Assembly: GCA_018383195.1 (NCBI GenBank)
Contig: JAGZOP010000002.1
Span: 65,216 to 129,215, forward strand
Source: Clostridiaceae bacterium
GTDB taxonomy: Bacteria; Bacillota; Clostridia; Oscillospirales; Butyricicoccaceae
Length of the DNA: 64,000 bases
Direction: 5' to 3'
Part shown: positions 8,593 through 17,698 of the stretch, one piece after another
Numbering within the stretch: position 1 is the first letter of the stretch
Layout of the letters: each line of letters opens with the position of its first letter
The notes under the pieces: model-generated
Seen by the model: only the letters and a program-made list of their open reading frames with translations
Database searches by the model: none
What the model was told of the DNA's origin: nothing
Translations under genes and position numbers: made by a program

Positions 8593-9342
8593 TTATGAAT
8601 AATTCAAGATCACAAATTCCGACCGCACATACCCTTCTACGGTCCCGTACCGTACCACATACCAGCCATCCCAGCTGCCAAGCACCTCAAGCCGGGCTCC
8701 ATCCGGCGCCTGACCCACCACAGGTGCGCTGAGTGACGGCTGCTGCCGGATATTCAAGTTTCCATTCTCAATTTCCACCGTCGCAGTTTGAACCGGCTGC
8801 GGTTCAATAAACGGGATTCCAAAATATTCTGTCAGGGAGAGGACAAGATTGCGTGCAATTAAGCCGATGTTATTGCGGATCCACGCGGCATCCTCCGCGT
8901 TGTCATGATACGCCAGTTCCACAAGCACAGCCGGAGCGCGGGTGCGCGTCACCTCTCCAATGGAGGTTGTCGGGCGAGCGGAAACCCGGTCTGGAAGCGG
9001 ATAGATCGCTTTCAGGTTCGAAACAATGATATCTGCCAGACGGCGGCTGCGCTGAGACTGCGGATAATAATACGCATCCGACCCGCGCATCTGTCCGGAT
9101 AGCTGCGGCGGGGCAGCATTGGAATGAAGCGCCAAATGAACGTCATATTCTCCAGCATTCGATGCCCGAATGGACGAAGCCGCCGTCATATCCGGCGTAT
9201 TGCGCACATATTCAATCCCTGATGCTGTCAGATATGGTTCCATTGCATCTGCTACCAGATTCATATAGTATTCCTCGCTGCCATCTCCATCATAAAACAG
9301 GTTATATTCCTGCGTGGACGGACTCAAATAAATAATAGGCAT
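8593..9342 (-). CDS. N-acetylmuramoyl-L-alanine amidase with C-terminal SH3 domain
   Basis: A peptidoglycan amidase of the Amidase_3 type that cleaves the bond between MurNAc and the stem peptide. The ATG at 9342 has GAAGGAGG seven bases upstream; 249 aa. The catalytic domain occupies about residues 1-180, with an acidic ligand in SEEYYMN (23-24), His73 in HSN and the catalytic Glu142 in VLVELAYHDN. An SH3b-like wall-binding domain follows (about 188-249). Two oddities: the usual first zinc ligand (GHGG) is replaced by SPSTQEYN at the N-terminus, and there is no signal peptide. It may therefore act by lysis-type release, be exported by another route, or work inside the mother cell during sporulation. 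A stand-alone gene between nfnA and nrdR. Confidence 0.82.
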   Translation of the reverse strand: MPIIYLSPSTQEYNLFYDGDGSEEYYMNLVADAMEPYLTASGIEYVRNTPDMTAASSIRASNAGEYDVHLALHSNAAPPQLSGQMRGSDAYYYPQSQRSRRLADIIVSNLKAIYPLPDRVSARPTTSIGEVTRTRAPAVLVELAYHDNAEDAAWIRNNIGLIARNLVLSLTEYFGIPFIEPQPVQTATVEIENGNLNIRQQPSLSAPVVGQAPDGARLEVLGSWDGWYVVRYGTVEGYVRSEFVILNYS

Positions 9343-9406
9343 ACTTTTTCCTCCTTCAGTCTGCTTCGATACCTCAGAATATGAAAAATATGTCCGTCTG
9401 GTGCAT

Positions 9407-9451
9407 CAAAAAACCGGTCATTGGGCAGCTAAACTCTGCGCAATGACCGGT
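9407..9451 (-). terminator. Terminator of nrdR
   Basis: An inverted repeat pairing ACCGGTCATTG with CAATGACCGGT, followed on the minus strand by a six-base U-run, just past the nrdR stop. Confidence 0.85.
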
Positions 9452-9469
9452 GTCCGGTATAGGTTCTTC

Positions 9470-9925
9470 TTATTTTTCACGGAGGAGCGTATTAAGTTCT
9501 TCCATGAACGTATTGATGTCCTTGAACTGGCGGTAAACCGAAGCAAAACGTACATAAGCGACCTCATCGATCGTGCGAAGTTCTTCCATCACCATTTCAC
9601 CGATTGTCTTAGACGAAACCTCGGATTCAAGCGTGCCAAACAGCTTTTGCTCAACCACATCCACCAGCTGCTCCAACCGCTGCTGCGGCACAGGACGTTT
9701 TTCACACGCCTTCATGACGCCCGAAAGCAGTTTTTCACGGCTGTACGGCTCACGTGTGCCGTCTCGCTTGATGAGCATAAGAGGCAGGCGTTCGACCGTT
9801 TCATACGTTGTAAACCGTTTGCCGCATTTCAGGCATTCACGGCGGCGGCGGATACTTGTCCCCTCGTCGGTCGGTCGCGAATCAACCACCTTGCTGTCTC
9901 CATAGTTACAGAATGGACATTTCAT
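9470..9925 (-). CDS. nrdR: Transcriptional repressor NrdR
   Basis: A Zn-ribbon/ATP-cone repressor that senses dATP/ATP and binds NrdR boxes ahead of ribonucleotide reductase genes. At 151 aa it has the family's usual length. The zinc ligands are Cys3, Cys6, Cys31 and Cys34 (MKCPFC and CLKCGKRF). The basic SIRRRRE segment sits between them, and the ATP-cone occupies about residues 46-136. It is transcribed on its own. No nrd gene lies in the window, so its targets are elsewhere. An extended -10 (TGG then TATGAT) lies about 45 bases upstream of the start. Confidence 0.97.
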   Translation of the reverse strand: MKCPFCNYGDSKVVDSRPTDEGTSIRRRRECLKCGKRFTTYETVERLPLMLIKRDGTREPYSREKLLSGVMKACEKRPVPQQRLEQLVDVVEQKLFGTLESEVSSKTIGEMVMEELRTIDEVAYVRFASVYRQFKDINTFMEELNTLLREK

Positions 9926-10012
9926 GTTTGCAACACCTACCTCGATAACTTATTACTATCATACCATTTTTTCGTGCCGCTGGGAAGTCTGTCCGGCATG
10001 TTTTTCAAAAAA

Positions 10013-10834
10013 CTACACCACTTCAGCGGTATCATATCCTGCTGCACACGCCTTATCCCGCAAAAAGCGTGCAGCATCTGCGATCTGGCTCTCCTCAGCA
10101 TAGTTAGAGGAGTATACTTCAATCAGCACCTGCTTGTGATACTCCGCGCCCCGCAGCGCGGAAAACAACGCGTCATAATCCAGACTGCCCTCACCCGGAA
10201 GCAGGCAGCTATGCGCTTCATCAAAATCGTTGATGTGCACATTTACCAGTCGCGGCGCAACAATTTCAAAATATTCCTGCCACTGATGTCCGGCACGGTG
10301 TGCCTGCTTGATATCCAGCGTATAGCGCAGCTCCGGAATATTTTCAAACAGCCGCTGCAAATACGCCGGGTCGCTCGACCTGCACCACGCGACGTTTTCC
10401 TGTGCGACGATCATGCCCTCTTCTTTTGCGGTTTGGCAGAGACGGCGATACCGCTCCAGTTTTCGTTCTGCCGCAGCCGGCGTTTCCTGCATCCCGGGCA
10501 TCATACGTTCGCCATGCAGGGTCAGGTACCGGGCACCGAGTTCTGCTGCCGTAGCAAAATACCGTCGGTATTGCTCGAACCCATCTTCTGTGCGGCGCGC
10601 ATAGTCGCTGAACAGCAAAATCCCTTCCATCAGTGAGGTATAGGGGTGTACAGAAACCAGATTCAAATCATGTTCCCGCAGTAGCCGGGCAAGCCCTGCG
10701 GTGTACGGCGGTCGAAATTCGCTGTCCGTATTGAAAAAAATCTCAATCTCACGCAGACCGAGCGCTGCGATATGCGCAATCCCCTCTTCAAGCGGGCGCG
10801 GATAAAAGCAGGCAGTGGAAATTCCGATTTTCAT
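10013..10834 (-). CDS. Sugar phosphate isomerase/epimerase (AP endonuclease 2-like TIM barrel)
   Basis: A protein of the xylose-isomerase-like TIM-barrel family, soluble, about 273 aa. The start at 10834 has AGGAGG five bases upstream and opens with the typical beta-1 strand MKIGISTACF. Metal-binding positions characteristic of the family are visible: the Glu in VAQENVAW, the DIKQAHRAGH stretch, HINDFDE and the C-terminal VLIEVYSS. The substrate cannot be told from the sequence. It follows secF behind a terminator-like hairpin, so it is probably read only partly with secDF. Confidence 0.82.
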   Translation of the reverse strand: MKIGISTACFYPRPLEEGIAHIAALGLREIEIFFNTDSEFRPPYTAGLARLLREHDLNLVSVHPYTSLMEGILLFSDYARRTEDGFEQYRRYFATAAELGARYLTLHGERMMPGMQETPAAAERKLERYRRLCQTAKEEGMIVAQENVAWCRSSDPAYLQRLFENIPELRYTLDIKQAHRAGHQWQEYFEIVAPRLVNVHINDFDEAHSCLLPGEGSLDYDALFSALRGAEYHKQVLIEVYSSNYAEESQIADAARFLRDKACAAGYDTAEVV

Positions 10835-10850
10835 AGCAGCCTCCTTGCAG

Positions 10851-10883
10851 AAAAATGGGGATACCCGGACAGGTACCCCCATG
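10851..10883 (-). terminator. Terminator of secDF
   Basis: Minus-strand ATGGGGGTACC pairs with GGTATCCCCAT around a TGTCCG loop and is followed by TTTTTC. It sits between the secF stop and the isomerase gene. Confidence 0.75.
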
Positions 10884-10893
10884 ATGAAACAAA

Positions 10894-11799
10894 TTACGCC
10901 TTTTTACGCAGATGCTTGCGGAAGAATGCCCACAGCGAACTTGCCAGGAAGATCGACGAGTAGGCGCCGCTGATGATGCCCACGAGCAGCGGCAGCGTAA
11001 AATCACGCAGCGAACCTGCACACAGGGCAAAAATCATACCAACCGTAAAGAGCGTGGTCAGCGTCGTATTCACGGTACGACCCATAGTCTGCCAGATGGA
11101 TTTCTCAGCAATCTCTTCAAAGGTTTCCTTGCGCGCAATACGAGCATTTTCGCGTACACGGTCAAATACAATAATCGACGCATTGATCGAGTAACCGAGA
11201 ATGGTCAGTGCGGCAGCAATGAAATTCTGGTTGAGCGGAATCTGGAAAATCACATAAACCGACAGCATGACCAGCAGGTCATGGATCAAGCAGCAAACCG
11301 CCGCCAGACCGGAGGTAAATTCAAAGCGGAATGTGATATAGATCAGCATCAGGATAACCGCAACGATTGCAGAAGTAAACGCCGCCTTCTTGAGGTCGTT
11401 GCCGACACTTGCGCTGACATCGTTTGCATTGTCCAGATCGTCGTCTGTCAGGTTGTACTTTTCCTGCATGGCAGTGATGACCGCTTCGCGCTGCTCGGTA
11501 TCCAGACTGGTGGAACGGATCATAACGTGATCCTTCGCAGCGCCGGTTGCAACCGGTGCTTCCGGCTTCACGCCGGTTTCTGCCTCTACCAGTGCTGCAA
11601 TTTCATCAGAAATCTCAGCCGTCACCTCGGTATGCATGTTGAACTCAATCTGAGTACCGCCCGCAAAGTCAATCGCAAGGTTATACAAGTTCGTGCCAAA
11701 CGGCAGCAGAATCAAGCTGGCAAGACCGGTGATGCACAGCAGGGCGGAGATGACTGCGAAAATCTTCAGGTTCTTAATAATCGGAAATTTACTCTTCAT
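10894..11799 (-). CDS. secF: Protein translocase subunit SecF
   Basis: An RND-type membrane protein that works with SecD to complete Sec-dependent export using the proton or sodium gradient. The start chosen is the ATG at 11799, nine bases after AGGAGG; the ATG at 11808 abuts that site. Length 301 aa. There is an N-terminal membrane segment, then a periplasm-facing domain with FAGGTQIEF near residue 46, then five clustered membrane helices at about residues 135-295. These include the signature GYSINASIIVFDRVREN. It lies 18 bases after secD, in one operon. Confidence 0.96.
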   Translation of the reverse strand: MKSKFPIIKNLKIFAVISALLCITGLASLILLPFGTNLYNLAIDFAGGTQIEFNMHTEVTAEISDEIAALVEAETGVKPEAPVATGAAKDHVMIRSTSLDTEQREAVITAMQEKYNLTDDDLDNANDVSASVGNDLKKAAFTSAIVAVILMLIYITFRFEFTSGLAAVCCLIHDLLVMLSVYVIFQIPLNQNFIAAALTILGYSINASIIVFDRVRENARIARKETFEEIAEKSIWQTMGRTVNTTLTTLFTVGMIFALCAGSLRDFTLPLLVGIISGAYSSIFLASSLWAFFRKHLRKKA

Positions 11800-11817
11800 T
11801 TCGTTCATCCTCCTTCC

Positions 11818-13140
11818 TTACGCGCCGTACATCTTGGGGTTTTTGATCTTAAAGTCAACCATGCGGTTGAGCAGGAAATGGGTCACGGTCAGTGCAGTAA
11901 ACATCGAAATGATGACACCCAGACCCAGTGTCGTCGCGAAGCCGACAATCGTGCCGCTGCCGAAGAAGAACAGCACGCCCGCTGCAATCAGCGTGGTTAC
12001 GTTGGAATCAAGGATTGCAGTAAATGCGCGCTTGAAGCCCGCATCAATCGAAGCCTTAACCGTCTTACCGTTGCGGATTTCTTCCTTGATACGCTCAAAA
12101 ATGACGACATTTGCGTCAACTGCCATACCAATGGACAGAATAATGCCTGCAATACCCGGCAGGGACAAATTGACCTTGAAAAGGCCCAGAATGAGCACTT
12201 CGATCACAATGTAGAAGCCCAGTGCGATCACCGAAACCAGACCGGGCAGACGATATACAAGAATCATAAAGACTGCAACCAAAATCACGCCGATGATTGC
12301 CGCCTTGATGCTGGAACTCAGCGCATTTGCACCAAGCTGCGGACCGACTGCACGCAGTTCAACCTGCTTGAGCGAGAACGGCAGTGCGCCGCTTCCAATC
12401 AGGCTGGAAAGCTGTACCGCATACTCGCGGGTAAAGCCCTGCGGACTTTCAATGACACAGGAATCATCGTCGATCATACCGGAAACCGCCGGTGCAGAGA
12501 TTGCCTGACCGTCCAGCATAATCGCCATAATGTTAGTGCCGTCTGATGCGCGCGCTGCAATCGCCTCGGTTGCCTCAGCAAACTTTTTGCGGCCTTCCTT
12601 GGTGAAATTGATCTGCACACAATAACCCAGACCTTCCTGGCTCTGCGCCTCGTTTGCGCTCTTGATGTCGCTGCCGGTCAGCCACTGCTTGCCGTCCACG
12701 TCCTCAAAAGTCATCTGCGCGGTTGCACCCAGAATCTGAACCGCTTCCTCCGGGTCCTTGATCTGCGGGATTTCGACATTGATGCGATTCTCGCCCTGCG
12801 CGGAAACCTGCGCTTCCGTGTAGCCTGCAAGCGTCAGACGATAGCGCAGAATCTCGATTGCGCTGCTCATGTCGTCTTTCAGGCGATCATAGTCATACCC
12901 CTCCGGAAGCTGCGCTTCAAACGTGATCGACGAACCGCCAACCAAGTCCAGTCCGCGGCGGATGCCGTTTTCACTGTCGAACACGCTCGGAATGATCGTT
13001 TTTACAGTTCCCTCCGACGAGCCTTCCTCCGCAGAGCTGTCGCCTCCGCTCACCGGAAGATAAATTCCGGTAATTGCAGACACGCCCAAAAGCACGATCA
13101 CGAGCATGACTGCAAGGAAGGAAATGATACTTTTCTTCAC
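11818..13140 (-). CDS. secD: Protein translocase subunit SecD
   Basis: Partner of SecF in the Sec export machinery. At 440 aa it is of the short Gram-positive type. It begins with GTG at 13140, nine bases after AGGAGG. An N-terminal anchor is followed by a short low-complexity Gly/Ser/Glu linker (about 32-45) and the first SecD motif RRGLDLVGG (about residue 62). The extracytoplasmic P1-like domain follows, then six C-terminal helices with the conserved GMAVDANVVIFERIKEE. The gene has its own consensus promoter. Confidence 0.96.
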   Translation of the reverse strand: MKKSIISFLAVMLVIVLLGVSAITGIYLPVSGGDSSAEEGSSEGTVKTIIPSVFDSENGIRRGLDLVGGSSITFEAQLPEGYDYDRLKDDMSSAIEILRYRLTLAGYTEAQVSAQGENRINVEIPQIKDPEEAVQILGATAQMTFEDVDGKQWLTGSDIKSANEAQSQEGLGYCVQINFTKEGRKKFAEATEAIAARASDGTNIMAIMLDGQAISAPAVSGMIDDDSCVIESPQGFTREYAVQLSSLIGSGALPFSLKQVELRAVGPQLGANALSSSIKAAIIGVILVAVFMILVYRLPGLVSVIALGFYIVIEVLILGLFKVNLSLPGIAGIILSIGMAVDANVVIFERIKEEIRNGKTVKASIDAGFKRAFTAILDSNVTTLIAAGVLFFFGSGTIVGFATTLGLGVIISMFTALTVTHFLLNRMVDFKIKNPKMYGA

Positions 13141-13175
13141 TTTTCAAAACCTCCTATGTTTTGCACATACGATTT

Positions 13176-13204
13176 ATTATATCTTGTGCGCGCTTTCTTG
13201 TCAA
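13176..13204 (-). promoter_or_regulatory. Promoter of secDF
   Basis: A perfect consensus on the minus strand: TTGACA (13204-13199), 17 bp, TATAAT (13181-13176), immediately after the purB stop codon. Confidence 0.9.
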
Positions 13205-13211
13205 ACAGCGA

Positions 13212-14642
13212 TTACAAACTAAGCTCGGTTTCTGTCCGGCTGCTGTCCAGATACGGCGCAATGCGCGGATATACCTCAGATTTCAGGAACTCATCCACCT
13301 GAGCCGGGCAGCGGCCGATATATGCTGCCGGTTCAAGGTGTGCCAGAATCTCCTCCCGGGTCATGCCGAACATCGGGTCTGCTGCAATGCGGTCAATCAG
13401 GTCGTTTTCCAGTCCATCTTCCTTGACCCGCTTTCCTGCCGCCATTGAATGTTCTCGGATTCGCTCGTGCAGCTCCTGCCGGTCTCCGCCGCGCTTGACT
13501 GCATCCATCATAATATTTTCCGTTGCCATAAAAGGCAGTTCGTTCATCACATGCTGATGAATGACCTTGGGATATACCACCAGTCCGGAAACCACATTGA
13601 GCATAATATTCAAAATTGCGTCCACTGCAAGAAACGCTTCCGGCACCGAAATGCGCTTATTGGCAGAGTCATCCAGTGTGCGCTCAAACCACTGAGTTGC
13701 AGCAGTAAATGCGGGATTCAGGCTGTCGCAGATGACATAGCGGCTGAGTGCACAAATACGCTCTGCGCGCATTGGATTGCGCTTATACGGCATTGCAGAA
13801 GATCCAATTTGATTTTTTTCAAAAGGCTCTTCAATCTCTTTAAGATGCTGGAGCAACCTTAAATCGGTTGCAAACTTGGAAGCAGACTGTGCAATTCCGG
13901 ATAAAGTTGCAAGCGTCTGCGCATCAATCTTGCGGGAATAGGTCTGTCCGGACACTGGAACCACGCCATCGAATCCAAAATCATCCGCAATCCGCTGTTC
14001 CAGCTCTTTCACCTTGGCTTCATCACCATCAAACAGCTCCATAAATGACGCCTGTGTTCCGGTAGTTCCCTTGGAGCCGAGCATTCGCAAATGCGCAATA
14101 CGGTACTCCACTTCATCCAAATCCATCAGCAGTTCATTCATCCAAAGCGTCGCACGTTTGCCGACTGTGGTGAGCTGCGCCGGCTGAAAATGTGTAAATC
14201 CAAGGGTAGGCTGCGCTTTCTGTGCATCTGCAAAACCTGCAAGCTGATTGAGCACCATTGCAAGCTTGCCGCGCACCAGACGCAGCGCTTCCCTCTGCTG
14301 AATGATGTCGGTATTGTCACCGACATATGCGCTTGTTGCCCCTAAATGAATAATCCCCGCTGCTTTTGGCGCTGCCTGCCCAAAGGTATAGACATGCGCC
14401 ATCACATCATGACGAACTTCTTTTTCACGCTTGCGCGCCATCTCGTAATCGATCGGCTCTAGCTTTTCCTCCATCTCGTCAATCTGTTCCTGCGTAATCG
14501 GCAGTCCAAGTGCCATTTCTGCCTTTGCAAGCGAAATCCACAGGCGGCGCCATGTAGAGAACTTCATATCCGGAGAAAAAAGATACAGCATTTCCGGCGA
14601 AGCATACCGCGCAGAAAACGGGCTTTCATAAATATTATTCAT
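13212..14642 (-). CDS. purB: Adenylosuccinate lyase
   Basis: A cytosolic lyase acting twice in purine synthesis: SAICAR to AICAR, and adenylosuccinate to AMP. At 476 aa it is full length. The fumarase/aspartase-superfamily signature SSAMPYKRNPMRAE lies near residue 300. HLGATSAYVGDNTD (near 100) and the FTHFQPAQLTTVGKR region (near 170) supply catalytic residues. The start ATG has AGGAAGG upstream. The gene is not in a pur operon here: its neighbours are secD and an aminotransferase, each with its own promoter. Confidence 0.97.
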   Translation of the reverse strand: MNNIYESPFSARYASPEMLYLFSPDMKFSTWRRLWISLAKAEMALGLPITQEQIDEMEEKLEPIDYEMARKREKEVRHDVMAHVYTFGQAAPKAAGIIHLGATSAYVGDNTDIIQQREALRLVRGKLAMVLNQLAGFADAQKAQPTLGFTHFQPAQLTTVGKRATLWMNELLMDLDEVEYRIAHLRMLGSKGTTGTQASFMELFDGDEAKVKELEQRIADDFGFDGVVPVSGQTYSRKIDAQTLATLSGIAQSASKFATDLRLLQHLKEIEEPFEKNQIGSSAMPYKRNPMRAERICALSRYVICDSLNPAFTAATQWFERTLDDSANKRISVPEAFLAVDAILNIMLNVVSGLVVYPKVIHQHVMNELPFMATENIMMDAVKRGGDRQELHERIREHSMAAGKRVKEDGLENDLIDRIAADPMFGMTREEILAHLEPAAYIGRCPAQVDEFLKSEVYPRIAPYLDSSRTETELSL

Positions 14643-14726
14643 CTTGTTCGTTCCTTCCTACATCATTTGGGGTAACATGATTGCATGAATCCTACATATT
14701 GAGCGTTTTTCTGAAAGAAAAGCGTC

Positions 14727-14757
14727 AAAAAAGAGCGGACTTCACAGTCCGCTCTTA
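14727..14757 (-). terminator. Terminator of the aminotransferase gene
   Basis: A perfect 11-bp stem (AAGAGCGGACT with AGTCCGCTCTT) followed on the minus strand by a six-base U-run. Confidence 0.88.
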
Positions 14758-14811
14758 GTTTACCACCGATTTTAGGCGCTTTCAAGAAAAAAACACCAAC
14801 TTTCGGGAATT

Positions 14812-16017
14812 TTATGCATTTTTAATGAACTGCTCCAAGCGATCAATTCCCTTATCAATGTCTGCCATCGAGGTTGCATAACTCCAACGGACAAATCCCG
14901 GTGCTGCAAATGATTCACACGGTACCGTTGCGACCAATCCCTTTTCGAGGAACAGCTGTGCAAAATCGCTGTCGCTCTTGATTTCCACGCCATACATGGT
15001 TTTGCCGATGAAATTCTTCATATTCATCATGACATAGAACGCACCCTGCGGCTTGATGCAGGAAATACCCTCGATTTTGTTCATCCGCTCAACCAGATGG
15101 TCGCGACGCGCCTGAAATGCCTTGCGCATCTCCTCAATATCCTCCTGCGGACCATTGAGCGCATTGATTGCAGCAACCTGAGAGATGGTGGAGGGACCGC
15201 CGGTAGAATGGCTGAGGTAATTTCCCATTGTCTTTGCAATGAAGGGTTCTGCGCATGCATAACCGATACGCCAGCCGGTCATCGCATAGGACTTTGACAC
15301 GCCGTTAATCACAATGCAGCGGCGCTTGATTTCATCGCCCAGTGTTGCAATCGAAACACATTCAATGCCGTCATAAACAAGGTTGCCGTAAATATCATCC
15401 GCGATCACGTAAATGTTATGCTTCACGCAGACATCTGCAATCGCCTGAAGTTCCTCACGGGAATAGACCATACCAGTCGGGTTGGAGGGAGAGTTGAGCA
15501 TGAATACCTTGGTTTTGTCCGTAATCGCAGCTTCCAGCTGCTCTGCCGTAATCTTAAAGTGCTGCTCCTCTGTTGCAGCTACAATCACTGGCTGTGCACC
15601 TGCCTGCTTTACCATTTCGCTGTAGGACAGCCAATAGGGCGCCGCAATCACAACCTCATCACCGGGGTTGCACAGCACCATCAGCGCGATATAGATTGCA
15701 TGCTTTGCACCCGAAGCCACAACAATCTGGTTCGGTTCATATTTCAGCCCGCAATCCTTTTCCAAACGGAAGCATGCCGCCTTCTTCAGTTCCATCATAC
15801 CGGATGCAGGAGTATACTTGGTCAAATTTCGTTCAATCGCGGAGATGCCCGCCTGCTTGATATGCTCGGGCGTGGGGAAATCGGGTTCGCCCGCGCCAAA
15901 TCCAACAACATCGACGCCTGCGGCCTTCATTTCCTTGAACATACTATCAATTACAAGCGTGGTAGACGCCTGTACCTGCGACGCAATCGCAGAAATCGGC
16001 TTGAGCTCTTGTAGCAC
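14812..16017 (-). CDS. Pyridoxal phosphate-dependent aminotransferase, class I/II (aspartate aminotransferase type)
   Basis: A fold-type I aminotransferase, most similar to AspC/AspB-like enzymes that interconvert aspartate and oxaloacetate. The 401-aa product starts at a GTG (16017) ten bases after GGGGG. It has the GAGEPDFPTP motif near residue 42, SPSNPTG (176-182), the DxY pair in ADDIY (206-210) that holds PLP, the Schiff-base Lys242 in SKSYAMTGWRIGY, and the C-terminal substrate arginine in FVRWSYA. A strong promoter and a terminator flank it, so it is monocistronic. Substrate range cannot be fixed from the sequence. Confidence 0.93.
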   Translation of the reverse strand: MLQELKPISAIASQVQASTTLVIDSMFKEMKAAGVDVVGFGAGEPDFPTPEHIKQAGISAIERNLTKYTPASGMMELKKAACFRLEKDCGLKYEPNQIVVASGAKHAIYIALMVLCNPGDEVVIAAPYWLSYSEMVKQAGAQPVIVAATEEQHFKITAEQLEAAITDKTKVFMLNSPSNPTGMVYSREELQAIADVCVKHNIYVIADDIYGNLVYDGIECVSIATLGDEIKRRCIVINGVSKSYAMTGWRIGYACAEPFIAKTMGNYLSHSTGGPSTISQVAAINALNGPQEDIEEMRKAFQARRDHLVERMNKIEGISCIKPQGAFYVMMNMKNFIGKTMYGVEIKSDSDFAQLFLEKGLVATVPCESFAAPGFVRWSYATSMADIDKGIDRLEQFIKNA

Positions 16018-16048
16018 TTTTCAACGACCCCCTTATAGTAACGAATTT

Positions 16049-16077
16049 ATTATACTATGCACATCGGGATTTTGCAA
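16049..16077 (-). promoter_or_regulatory. Promoter of the aminotransferase gene
   Basis: TTGCAA (16077-16072), 17 bp, then TATAAT (16054-16049) on the minus strand, about 30 bases before the GTG start. Confidence 0.82.
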
Positions 16078-16156
16078 GTATGCATCTGAAAAATTGCAAA
16101 ACCATACTAGCACATTATCAAAATCTGCTTTGATCAATCCTTACTTTCAGGGCTCA

Positions 16157-16819
16157 TCACAGGATTCCAGTGCAGTCTTCCGCAAATATTACAAGCGCCC
16201 TGCCTTGTTTTATCTCAATTGAAAACTGTTCTTCTGTCGCCTCATTGGACACTGAAATCAGATGATTCCGCGTCAATACGGCATTTTCTAATGGATATTT
16301 CATTCCTTGCAGGGTTACACCTGTAAGCGTGGAATCCAGGGGGAGAATCGAAACATATCGTTTCGCATTCTTGCGGGCAAACTGCATACACCCACCTTCA
16401 TGCAAAAACACCGTGTTTTGTCTGTCGATGACCGTCAGCCGTGCACCGGATTCATATGCACTTTCACAGAGCAGCAAATTCGCCATAAGATGATCTAGCC
16501 GCCCCCCCGTTGCGCATGCAAGCGTAATCTCTTTACAGCCGCGGGAAATGGCGAGGGAAACACAATGCTGGGTATCTGTATCATCTTTTTCCGGAATAAG
16601 CCGTACCAGTTCGCGGCAGGCAATGGCTTCCCTGCTGGAATCAAAATCAGCAACCACGACATCCGGTACAATGCCGAGCTGCTCAGCATATTTCATACCG
16701 CCGTCGGCGCACAGCACAATGCAGTCCGGATTTTCCCGCAGAAAATCACGCACATAGTCTAGATTATCACATGGGGCTGCTGATAAAATCAGCGCCCTGC
16801 GCCCTTCCCAATCTCCCAT
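16157..16819 (-). CDS. thiN: Thiamine pyrophosphokinase
   Basis: Transfers pyrophosphate from ATP to thiamine, making the cofactor TPP. At 220 aa the length is normal. Recognisable parts are the N-terminal strand RALILSAAP, the catalytic acidic block CADGGMKYAEQLGIVPDVVVADFDS (around 37-62), EKDDTDTQHC (77-86), the GGRLDHLMANLLL motif (about 105-117), and the C-terminal beta domain with NHLISVSNE. It is the last gene of the long operon. Its start lies 31 bases inside rsgA without a clear ribosome site, so translation is probably coupled. Confidence 0.93.
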   Translation of the reverse strand: MGDWEGRRALILSAAPCDNLDYVRDFLRENPDCIVLCADGGMKYAEQLGIVPDVVVADFDSSREAIACRELVRLIPEKDDTDTQHCVSLAISRGCKEITLACATGGRLDHLMANLLLCESAYESGARLTVIDRQNTVFLHEGGCMQFARKNAKRYVSILPLDSTLTGVTLQGMKYPLENAVLTRNHLISVSNEATEEQFSIEIKQGRALVIFAEDCTGIL

Positions 16820-17685
16820 TGCTTCAAGTCCTTTACACTTTCGTAGAGTTTGACATAGCTTTCATGACGGCTGCGCGCAATCTTGCCCGCTTCCACTGCT
16901 TCCAGCACCGCGCAGCCCTTTTCTTTCACATGGGCGCAGCCTGTAAACCTGCACATGCCGATATAAGGTGCAAATTCGCGAAATGCGTACTGCAAGTCTT
17001 CGCGCAGCACAAGATCCATCTGTTCGGTATCAAACGAAGAAAACCCCGGTGTATCTGCCAGATATCCGCCCGCAAACGGTACCAGTTCAATATGGCGCGT
17101 CGTATGCCGTCCCCGCCCGATGCGGTCTGAAATCGCGCCGACTTCCGCCCCAAAATCGGGCAGCAAACGATTCAGCAAACTGGATTTTCCAACACCTGAG
17201 TTTCCTGCAAATGCGCTCGTCTTACCCGCAAGCATTGTACGAAGCTTGTCCACACCCTCTCCAGTTTGTGCGCTGACCGGCAGCACCTGAATTCCAGCAA
17301 GCGTATAGCTTGCGATGAGTTCTGCACCGTCATTCAAATCGGTTTTATTGACGACTACCAGCGGCTCAATCCCCTTGTTTTCTGCAATCGCAATCACCTT
17401 GTCGATCAAAAACGGATCGGTCACCGGCGGGGCGGCGGACGCAACTGCAACAAGCAGATCAATATTCGCAAGCGCCGGTCGGATCAGCTGATTGCGCCGC
17501 GCAGCAATCTCCATCAGATATCCGGTGCCATCCGGCTGCATGCCGACCGTGACATGGTCGCCTACGACAGGCTTTCCCACGGTTTTGCGGAATTTTCCCC
17601 GCGCTTTACATTCGATAACGCCATCGGCAGTATCTACATAGTAGAAACCGCCGATGCCCTTTAAAATCGTTCCGGTAAGTTCCAA
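16789..17685 (-). CDS. rsgA: Small ribosomal subunit biogenesis GTPase RsgA
   Basis: A circularly permuted GTPase that checks late 30S assembly. At 298 aa it is full length. It has an N-terminal OB-fold, then the permuted G motifs in the order NKTD (G4), GNSGVGKSSLLN (G1, near 170) and DTPGFSSFD (G3, near 210). The C-terminal zinc domain has Cys, Cys, His and Cys in CRFTGCAHVKEKGC. The gene follows prkC by 13 bases in the same operon. In Bacillus rpe lies between rsgA and thiN; here it is absent. Confidence 0.96.
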   Translation of the reverse strand: MELTGTILKGIGGFYYVDTADGVIECKARGKFRKTVGKPVVGDHVTVGMQPDGTGYLMEIAARRNQLIRPALANIDLLVAVASAAPPVTDPFLIDKVIAIAENKGIEPLVVVNKTDLNDGAELIASYTLAGIQVLPVSAQTGEGVDKLRTMLAGKTSAFAGNSGVGKSSLLNRLLPDFGAEVGAISDRIGRGRHTTRHIELVPFAGGYLADTPGFSSFDTEQMDLVLREDLQYAFREFAPYIGMCRFTGCAHVKEKGCAVLEAVEAGKIARSRHESYVKLYESVKDLKQWEIGKGAGR

Positions 17686-17698
17686 AACGTCGCTCCTC

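Noticed and set aside
10912..12546. 544-codon plus-strand frame across secF and secD
   Set aside because: Antisense to both genes; Gln/Asn/Cys-rich nonsense typical of shadows.
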